A stretch of DNA of 64,000 bases, from NCBI GenBank assembly GCA_960531495.1, contig OY482848.1:20873397-20937396 (forward strand), written 5' to 3'. Positions 14,237 to 29,672 of the stretch are shown here, piece by piece. The notes beneath the pieces were generated by a model. That model saw only the letters and a program-made list of their open reading frames with translations, made no database searches and was not told the DNA's origin. The DNA is from Zeus faber (lineage: Eukaryota; Chordata; Actinopteri; Zeiformes; Zeidae). Numbering within the stretch: position 1 is the stretch's first letter; each line of letters begins with the position of its first letter. Both the position numbers and the translations under genes were made by a program.

Positions 14237-14839
14237 TATATCACAATCTGACAAGTGGCTCAAAGGGGGAAAAAAACTACTCTCATTAGGAGAGAGTAGA
14301 AGGTGTCAAGGTCCCGTGTATCCTGAAGACATTGTCTTCCACACGCTGGTGAGCGACGGGTTGAGGTGCTTTCATCTTAAATAGTGGAAGGAAGTTTGTT
14401 ACTTCACTGCTGTGATGAGCGCCGAGTCACGACTGGGTTACATGTACATTTAGGGCTGGTTCTACACCAGCAGCACTCTGGATGGAGCTGTAGAATCTTG
14501 ATCTGGCTCGCGTCTGATGTTGCCCGGTGACGCATGTATGCGACTAACCGTCGAAGGAAAAGTGGGGGAAAAAGTTAGTTTTTCTGAGAATAGAGTGTGT
14601 TGAGTCAGTGATACTATAACAAACTGTAAAAATTTGCAGACATACAGAGACATAGGAATCCACCTTTTTAGTTCCAGTTTTTCATCGAAAAAACATATAC
14701 ATATACTTAGATACATAATACATATACAAGTATAAGCAAGCAGTACATAATACAAATATATATTACATTTATACATACAAAACACACAAATTATATGGAA
14801 TATTAATATATATATATATATATGATATGTAATGCGAGT

Positions 14840-14953
14840 AAGGTATCCGAGTCACAAACAAACTACTCTCTTGGCGGATTGACTCCTGACTCGTGAGTCA
14901 TTTCAATGATTTGTTCGCCACCAACAACTCGTTTGTGAGTCTTGCATTACTAC
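14840..14953 (-). mobile_element. MITE fragment of the TAGTGATG family
   Basis: The reverse complement begins tagtaatgcaagactcac and continues 'gaacaaatcattgaaatgactcacgag...ggagtcaatccg', matching the left third of the complete copy at 50355-50724. Truncated. Confidence 0.55.
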
Positions 14954-15102
14954 TTTACAGCACACAAAGCCCGACAAAGAAAAAAGTCGAAGAAAACTGA
15001 ATTTGATTGCTGTTGGACGACAACAGCTAGCTGGTGGGATTCCATCCAAAGCATTTCTATAGCGTAGATGGAGCCATCAGACTGGATGTTCTGCAGGGTT
15101 TT

Positions 15103-15140
15103 CTCTCTCTCTCTCTCTCTTGCCCTCTCTCTCTCTTTCT
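15103..15140. repeat. CT-rich low-complexity tract
   Basis: Repeated CT with a few interruptions. Confidence 0.85.
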
Positions 15141-15559
15141 CACAGTCTCACTTTCCTTTTCTTCCAATCTTATACCAGCTACATACTCATTTTCTCTGTT
15201 TGTCTTTGCTTCTTTCATCTTATCTTAATTTATGTGTGTATAAGTAATAACGGGTCAGTGGCGGTAATAGACTCACTCTTGCCTATTTGGATTTGTCTTT
15301 AGAATTGCCATATGTGCCATATAAAAAGTCTAGCAAATGCATTATTTAAGTAAAAAAACAAGACCAATAAAGAGTGTTAGTGAGTTGACTAAAGCAATAA
15401 AAGCATTGCACATGGCCAGAAATGACAAGTAAAAGTATTAAACATAGTAAATTAAGCTTTTACATAGCTAACAAATCCAAATATTGAATAGTGCAGCGTA
15501 CTGAAACAAACTTTTCAAATGAACTGGATTTCTTCAAACCCAGTTTACTGTACTTATCT

Positions 15560-15600
15560 AATACTACTACTACTACTACTACCAACTCTACTACTCTACT
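15560..15600. repeat. (ACT)n imperfect microsatellite
   Basis: Six clean ACT units, then imperfect ones. Confidence 0.85.
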
Positions 15601-17784
15601 AATTTACAATGTGTGCAAATTTGGACTCAAGCGTCTACTTTAGTGTAAGGGTTAGACAGCTGCAGTTCTGCTGATAAATCAACCCATCCATCTTCACACC
15701 CCCGGTGGACTGTATAGCAACGTACCACACGGCATCACACAATATTTATTCCACTCATAGCGGTCTTTGAATGTCTATCTCTTTGAATTTCCGTACGTGC
15801 CTCCTTCAATGTCTCTTAATATATCAGTTATTATGCAGAAAACATGTGGGAAGCTCCCTGCTGCATAACTTGACGTCCAGATCCAGAGCCTTCATTTCAC
15901 CCACCCTGCGGTGCCATTGAAGGAGTGGATCTCCGTCCACGGACTCCTTTTTGGTCTTTGGGTTACAGCTGTTCTCCCTGCACACTAAATCCCTCGGCTC
16001 TTGTACTGTAACCACAATGGGACTCCCAAACACCCTTTTTTTTTTTTATTAACGCCGGTACACCCCAGCATGTTTTCAAGGCTTTGTCCCTGTAGTGACA
16101 ATCCTTTTGTCCCGGTGAAATCAGTAGCAGATGTACTGTATCTTTCTTGGTAAATCATAGTACATCATAGAATGTATTGCTGCAAAAAAAAAAGCGTTGT
16201 CCTCAATAGTCAAAGCAATCCATGGAAATACAACAGAGGAGAAAATACAACAAAGACGGACGTCATCTGCAAGAGTTCCAATTTCCAAACCTGCAATGTC
16301 AAAGTTCAATAATCAACAAAAAAACATCCAAATACCTCCTAATAATTCTATTTGGATGACCTGTGGAATGTCAAGAGCATTTTTCCTCAGATATTTCAGA
16401 GGACAACCTTGTCATGTTTAGATACAGGATGCTTTTGTTCTCTATCTACTGTCTAGTCAGGACCATAGCTGGCAGTTCGTTTGACAGACCAATGAGAGTA
16501 CACCAGGACTTGGGTTTGCTAGCTTCCCTCCCTTTTTGACGAGGGCATCAAAGACATAGTTCCAGGCTTTCTCTCCTTCGTAGATGACAAAGTGAGGGGA
16601 CGGGGATAGCTGGTGGTGCCTCTGTTAAGCTCTGTTGGCATTTCTCTGCCATTTTAAAGTAACCTTGGAGATGGAACAAGAGTGCTGCTGCATTCCAATC
16701 TCCCAAGGAAAGAGTCGTAAACTTCGACGCGTTACATAGGGATGTGATGTAATGACTTGACATAAAGCGTGATAATCCCAGAGCCTTTTGAAGAAGATCC
16801 ATTGATTGCTTTTCTCACCACATACAATGTTAACAGTAGCCATGTGGGTTATATTAGCCGACAATTGAATGGTCGATCAAATGTTTGATTGCAATTGACT
16901 AGTCGATTTAACAGTCTATCGCAACTCTATTTGTTGTTGCAATAGTCGATTTCAAAGGAATAGTCGATTTCAGAGTCCATATTGGAGGTTCGTCTGTCAC
17001 TTCAAAATTCCTTCAACTACATTCAATAGAGTTGGCTCTCAGTGCTCATTGTTACAGCCATTGGAGCAAGGAAGATCAGCCTGAATGTGGCCACTCTCCA
17101 AAGGGCTATCCGATAAAATTCAATTTATTATTATTAATCCCCAGGAGGAAAGTTAAGGTGAATCAAATGCATAATTAAATACATAAAGTAATTAACAGTG
17201 TAAATAAGTTCAATGGATTGTTAAATATATACACATCATTTAATTGTATTATTACCTTCGCCCTAGTATACTGATATTCTAATTAATTTTTATCATACAC
17301 TTCCATTAATGATTCACTTGCTCTTAATTTTTGAACACCTCCTTAACCACATTTTTCTCTGTCTTATGCATTTAATAATTTATCTTTTTTGGATATGGAT
17401 GCAGAAGAGATCTGTGGTGGCTGGGTGGAGTCTCCAACCAACCAATAAACTATCATTGTTAAACAAAGCATTTTATTGAGTTTAAAATCAGTATGCAGAC
17501 GATATTTTGTTATATTTACAAAACCCAATATCATCCCTACCGGGAGTGTTCAATCCTACAATCCTCCTATGTCTAAATTGTCAGCCACCTCTGGACTTAC
17601 CACTCAGTGGGGAAGACTGGAATGCTGTAATCCAGAAAATTCCCTGAACCATCACAATGGGGGACATTAGATTTAGATATATAGATACGTTGATATTGAT
17701 ATCTCCACCAATCTGTCAGATTTGTTTATATATATATACCACAGGTTACCACATATCTGGCGACATACAGGTGTCAGCCTGGGG

Positions 17785-18420
17785 CTGACATCCAGGTGCC
17801 CTGCGATGCGCACACTCGGCTACGTGGATGGGTGCTTGGGTTGATGGGGCGTCTGGCTGTATGTGGTGGGGTGGGCCACGCCCTTGCACAGGGCGCAGGT
17901 AGGGATGGGGGCCCCGCCGCCTCAGAGGTGAGGGTTATTATCCTCTGGGCCGAGCGTAGGGGTTGCTCTGCAGGCTTCGGGTTTCTCTGGAGGCTGGGCG
18001 GGTCTTCTGTGGCTCCAGGGCAGGGTGCTCGGGGCTTTCTTGTGGTCGTGGGGAGTCTATACGGCCTCAGGACTCAGGGGTGGCTTTGGTGCCTTTTCCT
18101 CTGCTTGGGGACGCCACCCTTCTGGTTACATCCCTCTCCTTCCCTTCCTTATTTACTGCCATTACTATGACAGGAAGAGGCCACGTGCTGAATTGCTGTT
18201 GCAGTGTTCCTGGACACAATTAAATCTGTTTTTTCGATACATGTTGTCATCTGACATTTCTGTGTTGATGTTTTCCCACGTACACTTTGCTTTGTTCTGT
18301 TGGTCTCAGCCGCGGTGATTCTCCCCCTCTTGGAGTAGTGATTAGTTGTTTAAAGACCAAAACATGGTGAGATAGTTCTCCAAAGAGGGGCATTGGTGGG
18401 GGTTCTGTGTAACAAAAAAC
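17785..18420 (+). repeat. GC-rich dispersed repeat, copy B
   Basis: Begins with the same 21 bases as copy A. It keeps the 3' half also seen in copy C: 'tttactgccattactatgac', 'aggaagaggccac', 'atgttgtcatctgac', 'cggtgattctccccctcttg', 'agtagtgattagttgttta' and 'ggttctgtgtaacaaaaaac'. The A-rich end followed by unrelated DNA suggests a poly-A-like 3' terminus and plus orientation. Open frames of 86-124 codons cross it without resemblance to a known protein. Confidence 0.75.
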
Positions 18421-22504
<4,084 letters not shown>

Positions 22505-22962
22505 CAAGATCAACAGACAGACAAACAGACAGACAGACAAATAGACAGACAGATATAAAAGTAGGTAGGAAAGTAGGGAGGTAGGTAGATAAGTAGGCAG
22601 GAAGGTAGGTAGGTAGGTAGGAAGGAAGATAGGTAAGTTAGTAGGAAGGTAGGAAGGTAGATAGGTAAGTAGGTAGGAGGGTAGGTAAGTAAATAGGTAG
22701 GTAGGTAAGTATGTAGGTAGGTAGGAAGGTATGTAAGTAGATAAGTAAGTGGGAAGATAGGTAAGTAAGAAGGTAGGAAGGTACTAGGAAGGTAGGCAGG
22801 AAGATAGGTAAGTTAGTAGGAAGGTAAGTATGTAGGTAGGTAGGAAGGTATGTAAGTAGATAAGTAAGTGGGAAGATAGGTAAGTAAGAAGGTAGGAAGG
22901 TACTAGGAAGGTAGGCAGGTAAGTAGGTAGGAGGGTAGGTAAGTAAATAGGTAGAGCTGGTG

Positions 22963-23161
22963 GAGGGATGGTAGCTCAGGAGGTAGAGCTGGTGGTCTAG
23001 TAATCTAAAGGTTGGTTGGTTCGATCCCAAGCTCCTCCTGCTAGCATGCTGTAGTGTCCTTGAGCAAGACACTTAACCCCTAATTGCTCCTGATGGCTGC
23101 GTCCGTCGGTGTTTGAATAATTGTAAGTCGCTTTGGATAAAAGCGTCTGCTAAATGTAATG
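22963..23161 (+). mobile_element. tRNA-derived SINE, copy 1
   Basis: The head gggatggtagctcagg supplies an RNA polymerase III A box and ggttcgatcc the B box, as in an alanine-tRNA-like promoter. The body has 'gctagcatgctgtagtgtcc', 'agacacttaacccctaattg' and 'gatggctgcgtccgtcggtg'. The tail is ttggataaaagcgtctgcta plus aatgtaatg, the LINE-shared tail frequent in fish SINEs. It is inserted inside the GTAG array. About 199 bp and near full length. It is not a functional tRNA: the region between the two boxes does not fold as a cloverleaf. Confidence 0.88.
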
Positions 23162-23343
23162 TTAGGTAGGTAGGTAAGTATGTAGGTAGGTAGGAAGGTA
23201 TGTAAGTAGATAAGTAAGTGGGAAGATAGGTAAGTAAGAAGGTAGGAAGGTACTAGGAAGGTAGGCAGGAAGATAAGTATGTAGGTAGGTAGGAAGGTAT
23301 GTAAGTAGATAAGTAAGAAGGTACCAGGAAGGTAGGCAGGTAA

Positions 23344-23550
23344 CATTTACATTTAGTCATTTAGCAGACGCTTTTATCCAAAGCGACTTACAATTGTTCA
23401 AACACTGACGGACGCAGCCATCAGCAGCAATTAGGGGTTAAGTGTCTTGCTCAAGGACACTACAGCATGCTAGCAGGAGGAGCTTGGGATCGAACCAGCA
23501 ACCTTTAGATTACTAGATCACCAGCTCTACCGCCTGAGCTACCATCCCCA
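23344..23550 (-). mobile_element. tRNA-derived SINE, copy 2 (inverted)
   Basis: Reverse complement of copy 1: tail first (acatttagtcatttagcaga), then the body, then the B box (gatcgaacc) and A box (tgagctaccatcccc). About 207 bp. It lies 182 bp from copy 1 in opposite orientation, in the same array. Confidence 0.88.
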
Positions 23551-23551
23551 T

Positions 23552-23638
23552 AATGTAAGGTAAATATGTTGAAAATAGTTGGCAATAGTTGAAAATAATT
23601 GTTGTGACTCATAGCAAACCAATGTAAGGTAAATATGT
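23552..23638. repeat. Short insertion flanked by 18-bp direct repeats
   Basis: aatgtaaggtaaatatgt occurs at 23552-23569 and again at 23621-23638. The 51 bases between them include a 40-base stretch (43 counting the first bases of the right repeat) that is identical to 25797-25839. Confidence 0.8.
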
Positions 23639-23830
23639 AAGTGGTTAAGTAAGTGGGAAGATAGGTAAGTAAGAAGGTAGGAAGGTACTAGGAAGGTAGG
23701 TAGGTGGGTACCCTGTAGGTAGGTTAGTAAGTAGGTGGGTAGGTTAGTAGGTAGGTAGGTAGGTTAGTAGGTAGGTAGGTAAGTAGGTAGGTAGGTAGGT
23801 AGATAGGAAGGTACTAGGAAGGTAGAAAGG

Positions 23831-25089
23831 TGTTTTATTTTTTATCTGCTAAGAAAGTCAAATCCCTCAAAGTGTAATAAATGATGTGGGCAACACATTC
23901 ATTCCAAATTATCTTTAAAAAATAATTTCCATTCATTAAAACGGAAGATTAAAAACCTCCAAATAATCCTTTTAATAATTTTTAATAAAGGAAGTGAGCC
24001 TTAAATCTCACCCCCTCCCATTAACCTCACAGGAGAATCCACACTCAAAAAGTTAAACAAGGAGACATTGGAGAGTCATTTTTTACAACTGACCATTTTG
24101 ACCCTTCTGTCTATATTTGGCTCCTTGGCATTTAGTAACTATAAGTTACCACTTGGAGATATACGGTGTTACATTTCATTGTTATGATGATGACACCCAA
24201 CTGTACATGCCCTGAGAACGAACTAAAGTGGACAATTCGAGCTCTAGAGGGGCATGGCACTGAAATTAAACAGTGGCATGACATTTCTAGCTGCCTACGT
24301 CCATTGAAGCACCTTACTAATGAAAAGTTATCATCGCTGTTCATACAGAAGGATTCTCATTTACAACAATAACAGATGGTTATAGGCGCCGCTGTACTCG
24401 CCAAAAACATTGATTAAGCGATAAAAAAAAAAAACAATCACCAAACCATAACTGTTTGTGTATACCAGCAAATCCAGACCAATTCAAAATGGAATTGAAT
24501 TTTTTTTTTCATTTCATTATTTTCCCGGTGGTTTCTCATCATTTAATTGACAAACTGGCTTGTTTTAGACCGTGCGCTATGACAGCTCCCCCAATTAAGC
24601 GATCGCACCGTTCACACTGCTCACGCCCCGTGTCATTTCGTATTAAGTATTAAAGAATGATGATGAAATAAAACAAGGACATATTGAACTGGGGGGAAAT
24701 CATTGCCACTCGTGTTTGAGCCGTAAGTGCAGAGATGACATGGAATCCAATACTATTAGCTTAATAGCATATGGCAGCCATCGAGAAAGACAATATTGGC
24801 AATGGAAGCCGTGGGGATTTAACGCAGGGGAGCGGATAAAATGAGGAACACCGTACATAAAGGCTGCGCCCCATATAGCATATTAAAGATAGATCAGGCA
24901 GAAGGATGAATCTCTAGATGCACATGTGTCATGTCAGAATAACAGAGGGAAAAAAATCCTCACTTTAATCCAATGTTTGCCAATCTTTACCCTGCGCCAC
25001 AACACACTTTTTACGACGAAACAATCCCACGTCACACCACTGCAATGTTAGCCACCATTACATCACAAAAAGTATTGGTGAGCTAGGGT
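23831..25089. other. Single-copy non-coding stretch
   Basis: No gene seen. 24540-24930 is free of simple repeats apart from short A runs and has several attaagc/taatagc words. It is a candidate for conserved non-coding DNA, unproven. Confidence 0.5.
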
Positions 25090-25357
25090 TAGTGATGCAC
25101 CATGCAAACAATCCATTCGTAGTGAACAAATGTTTTAAACGACTCGAGAGTTGGGAGTCACTCCGGCTAAAAGAGTAGGCGAGCAGGTGGATCTTTGGTT
25201 AAATGAAAGTCCGAGGCAACAAAAAAAAGTCCATGGCTTTCCGAATAATTCACGTTGAATGTGGTCGATTTACACTTTGGGGTCCGCCAAAACAAACAAT
25301 TTGACACAATTCAGCGATCCCTGTGAGATTTCCATTCCCGACTCGGAGCCCTCCGAC
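25090..25357 (+). mobile_element. MITE fragment of the TAGTGATG family, cut by another element
   Basis: Starts tagtgatgcaccatgcaaac and keeps 'cgtagtgaacaaatg', 'cgactcgagagttgggagtcac' and 'cacgttgaatgtggtcgatttacactttg', all in the order of the complete copy at 50355. The right end is lost where the hAT-like sequence begins. Confidence 0.65.
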
Positions 25358-25960
25358 CAGGGGCGGCGCTAGGATCCTTTTGTTGGGAGTGCAAAGGGAA
25401 TGCTTTATGCAGTAGTTCTGGGGGGGTGCACATTAAATTTTGACATCCCAGTGCAGACTGTGGCTATGAAGTCTACATCAGTTACATACTCTGCATAATA
25501 TTTCGGGCATCTAGCGTTAGTTAGATGCAGCACAGCTACTACAGAAGGCATACGGTGCATTTATTTAGCTTATGTACTGCCATCTCACACACTCAAGAAT
25601 GAATACAATGACCCAGCTCCTCAATACCAAAGCCAGGAAAACATTGCCACAGCATGACAGATGGGCTAAACACTGTTTTGATCTTATCACTAATTTAAAA
25701 ATAATATTCCAACATACACTTTCATTGTAGTAATGCCAGAAATACTGGAAGTGTTGCCAACATTACATAATACACTGCGACAACACACGAAAACACGGCA
25801 ATAGTTGAAAATAATTGTTGTGACTCATAGCAAACCAATCAATGATGTCCTGTTCATCGTGGACCTGAGGGCCTCTCTGAACCTGAGACACTGTAGTCAC
25901 CTGGCTGTGTAAACCCACCTCCCACACGCAAGCACATTTTAATTTTGAGGGGGGACCCAG
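25358..25960. mobile_element. Possible hAT-like DNA transposon remnant
   Basis: caggggcggcgctaggatcc at 25358 is a typical fish hAT-type terminal motif (CAGGGGCGG...). No transposase frame follows, and the right end is not certain; the 'gggggacccagggcggtcc' at 25950 is the best candidate. Contains the donor copy of the 43-base segment also found at 23581. Confidence 0.35.
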
Positions 25961-26389
25961 GGCGGTCCAATACTTTCTTTGGGGCACAATTCATTTTATA
26001 TGTGTTGAGAGGACGCTGGCATGTTTTGTTGCCACTTCTCACCTGCGTGTTAACGTGTCTGTTTCATTGTTTCTCATCTCCCCCAACTTTTGGCCATCGC
26101 TACTTCCGTTTTTGGCCAACTGCTGCACCTACCCGAGGCTATTTATTTTATTGTTTTCTCCACTGAAACTGGAGTGGCGGCTTGCCACCTTGTCAGCTCC
26201 CAGCCCTGACATCTCGCTGCTAGCCCTCCCTGCTAGCTTGCGCTGCTCCCCAGACTTTATGGCCATGGCTACTTCTGTTTCAGCCCACTGCTGCAACTAC
26301 CTGAGGCCACTTATACTACTGTTTTTCCCTTCCCGCTAGCCAGCGCCACTAGCTCCGCTATCTGAGATAGGCGCTCACCTGTTGCGGAG

Positions 26390-29300
26390 ATGGTGCTCTT
26401 AAAATATTCCGCATTGGAACTCATGAATCTCTCCTGTCACACCACTCCAAACTGCCTCACCGATATCAAATCCATCGGACTCCTGCGCCGCCCTGGCTAT
26501 GTCCACAGGGCTGGGAGCTGTAAGTCTGTTTACTCAGATGGCACTATTCCTTCCAAAATGTCGAATCGGCGGAGGCAACGTCATCACAGTAAATCACGTG
26601 TGCATTCTGTTCTGCAGCCGCTGGTCTGTGTTGACAGGCTCGTTCCTCTTATCTAGCCTGCCTTACCTTCCATAGTTAAAACTGCAACTTTCATGCTACA
26701 GAATGCACGATCTCTCAGCAATAAATCACTGCTCATTGATGACATTATCATGGACCAGAAAATTGACTTTGTCTGTTTAACAGAAACTTTGCAAGTTCAA
26801 CAGGACTTTATTATACTCAACCAAGCGACCCCCCTGGATATGTGTACATTCAGAAGCCCCGCTCCATAGGTCGTGGTGGTGGGTAGGTTGTAATACAGAC
26901 ATCCTGGCCAAAGAACTCTTTTCACCTCTTTTGAATGTGTTGCATTCTCACTCACTGCACACCTCCAGGTTGTCCTCATCTATCGCCCCCCGAAAGCCTC
27001 CACCACCTTTTTCTCTGAGCTGTCTGAGCTGCTTACCTCTGTCTGTTCCATGTCCCAATCTGCCCTTCTGCTCGGTGACTTCAACATCCACATGGACTCC
27101 ACCGGCTGTACGTTTGCCATGGATTTCCTGTCACTGTTTGACTGTTTTAACCTCACACAGCACGTTCAAGGTCCCCCCATGCCAAACGGGGCACACTTGA
27201 TCTGGTGTGCACTACTGGCCCTTCTCCCTCCCATCTTCAGTGCCTCGACCTGTTTCTGTTTCTGACCACCATCTGTCCTGTTCACTGTTCCTGTCCCCCT
27301 GCCCAAGCAATCCGCTAAACGCACCATCATGTTCAGGAACCTCAAGTCATTGAGTACACCAGCCCTGATCAACACCCTTGCGACCCACCTGGCCCTAGAT
27401 CCCCCTGACACCACTGTGGATGGCCTGGTCGCCCACTATAACCCTGCCCTCTCCCTCAGCCTCAGTTCTCTTGCCCCCCTCAAAACCTGGACTGTCTCCT
27501 TCATTCGCCATGCCCCCTGGTACACCTCTGAACGCCACACAATGAAGGCCAGCGGCCGCCAGCTGGGGAGGCTCTACAAGAGATCAGGCCTCACTTTCCA
27601 CCTCCAGGCCTTAAAACAACATGTGATCTCCTTCAAAGAAGCTCTCTCCAGAACAAGGATTCAATACTACTCAACCCTCATTGGCAATCAGCAAAGCCAC
27701 CCCATTGTTCCCCACCATAAACCGGCTGCTACACCCCCCTGATCCCCCTCAATCCCCCGACCCCTCTGACCGCTGCTACATGTTCAAGGAGTTTTTTCAT
27801 GCCAAAGTGGACACCATATCCCAGCATCTCCAATCGCCTGCCCTCCAACACACACCCAACAATAGGGTGTTGCACCCCCAGCTGCCAGCCCACCCCAGTG
27901 CTGTCTCTCCTCCTTCTCCCCTGTGGACGTGCCACAAATTATTATGCTGGTCACCAAGGCCAAAGCATCCACCTGCTCTCTGGACCCCATGCCAACAGCC
28001 CTGGTCAAGGCTTGCCTTGGCATCCCTCTCCCCTGTCATGGTTGCCATCATTAACGCCTCCTTGAAATCCGGCACGGTTCTCACCAGCTTCAAAATGGCC
28101 TCAATCACTCCAATCATAAAGAAGCCTGGTCTCAACCTGGACAACCCCAACCACTACCTTCCAATCTGCAACATTCCGTTCCTAAGCAAAATCCTGGAAC
28201 GTGCAGTTGCTGCCCAACTCCAACAGCACATGTCCAACCATGAGCTTCACGAACCCTTTCAATCCGGATTCAGAACCCACCACAGCACAGAGACCGCCCT
28301 CATTAAATTACCAACAACCTCCTCATTGCTGCTGATGCAGGCTACATTAGTATCCTCATCCTTCTTGACCTTTCAGCTGCCTTTGACACAGTCTCACACA
28401 CTATCCTGCTCAACCGTCTATCTGGCTACCCTTGCCTCTCCGGTACTGTTCTCTCCTGGTTCCAATCCTACCTCACCAACAGGAAGCTGGAAGCTTACAT
28501 TTCACTGCATATATGTATGGAAGTATGTATGTATGTATGGAAGTATGTATATGTATGTGACAAATAAAAATCTTGAATCTTGAATCTTGAAAAGCAGTTT
28601 GTCTCTATCGGAGACTCCTGCTGCTCCCCTGGCCCAGTTGACCAAGGCGTGTCTCAAGGCTCCGTGCTTGGGCGCCTCCTCTTCACCATTTACATGCTCC
28701 CCCTTAGTTAGATCATACACCACCACTGTATGTGCTTCCGTACCTACGCAGATGGCACCCAGCTATACCTTAGCACAAAACCATCCTCCCGCCTCCCCCC
28801 TCAGTCTCTTCTAAACTACCTCCACGACATCAAAGTCTAGATGTCTTCAAACATGCTTAAACTCAACAATAACAAAACTGAACTCATGGTTGTGGCTCCC
28901 AAGGCACTGCTCAGGAAGGTTGGAGATCTCGTCTTGGTTGTTGATGGCTGCTCCATCTTCCCATCCTCTGAAGTACGCAACCTAGGCGTCATCTTCGATT
29001 CATCCCTTTCATTCCGGTCATACATCAATTCCATAACCAAATCTGCCTTCTTCCACCTCAAGAACATCTCCAGACTACGCAGATCACTGTCAGAGTCCGT
29101 GGCTGAAACATTAATCCACGCCTTCAGCACATCACCCCCAACCTCATCAATCTTCAGTGGCTCCCTGTCAAATTCCGTATCTCCTAAGAAAGCCTACATT
29201 TAACCTACAAATCCCTCCACACCCTCGCCCCGCAGTACCTAGCTGACCTCCTCCACCCCTGTATGAGGCTTCGAACCTTTGGGGACAGAGCCTTCAGTGT

Positions 29301-29410
29301 GGCAGCCCCCACTCTCTGGAACTCTCTCCCCACTGACATTGGGAATGCTCCATCCCTGGCCACCTTCAAAAGCCTGCTAAAATCCTACCTCTACCTTTAC
29401 TGCCCCTGAC
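26390..29410 (+). pseudogene. L2 ORF2 remnant: AP endonuclease plus reverse transcriptase
   Basis: Domains appear in the expected order but in shifting frames. The endonuclease part shows LQNARSLSNKS (26696), VCLTETL (26771), LLGDFNIHMD (27067-27096) and SDHHLSCSLF (about 27262). The reverse transcriptase part shows ITPIIKKPGL, NPNHYLPICNIPFLSKILE, QSGFRTHHSTETALIKL, then LLDLSAAFDTVSHTILLNRL (28361, frame shifted), QGVSQGSVLG (about 28645) and TYADGTQLYL (28742). The catalytic YADD-type box reads YADG, so one catalytic aspartate is lost. The C-terminal part MLKLNNNKTELMVVAPK and GDRAFSVAAPTLWNSLP is present. The stretch between HAFSTS (about 29130) and WLPV-type text is missing, an internal deletion. 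Full-length relatives are about 1000 codons or less. No function is expected. Confidence 0.85.
28480..28590 (+). mobile_element. Rex1-type LINE 3' end nested in the L2 element
   Basis: The text 'atttcactgcatatatgtatgg', GTAT repeats, 'atgtatgtgacaaataaaaatc' and then (TTGAATC)n matches the 3' ends at 44703-44790 (reverse) and 59210-59310. It splits the L2 reverse transcriptase between TNRK and QFVSIG. So the L2 copy is older than this insertion. Confidence 0.8.
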
Positions 29411-29539
29411 ACTTTTTTTTTTTCTTATTTATCTTTTTTTATTTTGGATTTTCTACCCTGTCTTGTTTTATTATTGTTTTTTTTTTTTTCATTATAAAGT
29501 GTCCTTGGGTTCCTGAAAGGCGCTATATAAATCCCAGTT

Positions 29540-29625
29540 TATATATATATAAATATATATATATATACAGTATATATACAGTATATATACAGCATATAAG
29601 ATATATACAGTATATAAGATGTAAA
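29540..29625. repeat. AT-rich low-complexity with cagtatata units
   Basis: Repeated 'atatatacagtatat' words after the L2 tail. Confidence 0.85.
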
Positions 29626-29672
29626 CTTTCATTCACTGAAACCTTGAACTTGAACACAATCAGCAAACATGT

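Larger units (their letters stand above)
14237..17784. other. Non-coding stretch with repeat fragments
   Basis: Holds a reverse MITE fragment (14840-14953), CT-rich DNA at 15103-15140, an ACT run at 15560-15600 and a LINE-tail-like piece near 17115-17200 ('tttattattattaatccccagg'). 16875-16960 repeats 'tagtcgattt', which may be a decayed hAT-type end. No gene seen. Confidence 0.5.
22505..23830. repeat. Degenerate CAGA / GTAG / GTAA / GAAG array with higher-order units
   Basis: Begins with CAGA units (22511-22557) and turns into four-base GTAG-type units. A longer unit of about 96 bp, starting gtaagtatgtaggtagg and ending near 'ggtactaggaaggtaggcagg', recurs at 22705, 22824, 23174 and in a shortened form at 23274. 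A partial one starts near 23638. Two SINEs and a short templated insertion interrupt it. On the minus strand it reads as long Leu-Pro-Thr-Tyr frames, which are artefacts. Confidence 0.9.
26050..29538 (+). mobile_element. L2-clade LINE, nearly full span, inactivated
   Basis: 26050-26390 is a 5' region containing a duplicated block: 'ggccatcgctacttccg...ctgcacctacccgaggc' at 26092 and 'ggccatggctacttctg...ctgcaactacctgaggc' at 26260. The ORF2-like region follows (separate entry). The 3' end has the L2-type closing text gaaaggcgctatataaatcc near 29515-29534, then AT-rich DNA. It is interrupted at 28480-28590 by a Rex1-type 3' end. Clade assignment rests on the protein motifs and the tail. Several frameshifts and stops show that it is dead. 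Confidence 0.82.

Noticed and set aside
16875-16960. Element end built of 'tagtcgattt' words
   Set aside because: The repeated words are suggestive, but no opposite end or duplication could be located.
22638-23346. Leu-Pro-Thr-Tyr-rich minus-strand frames of 88 and 144 codons
   Set aside because: Translation of the GTAG/GTAA array and of SINE sequence. The periodicity is that of the DNA repeat.
22505-23830. CRISPR-like repeat-spacer array
   Set aside because: The units are four-base repeats with a higher-order period and no unique spacers, and the genome is eukaryotic.
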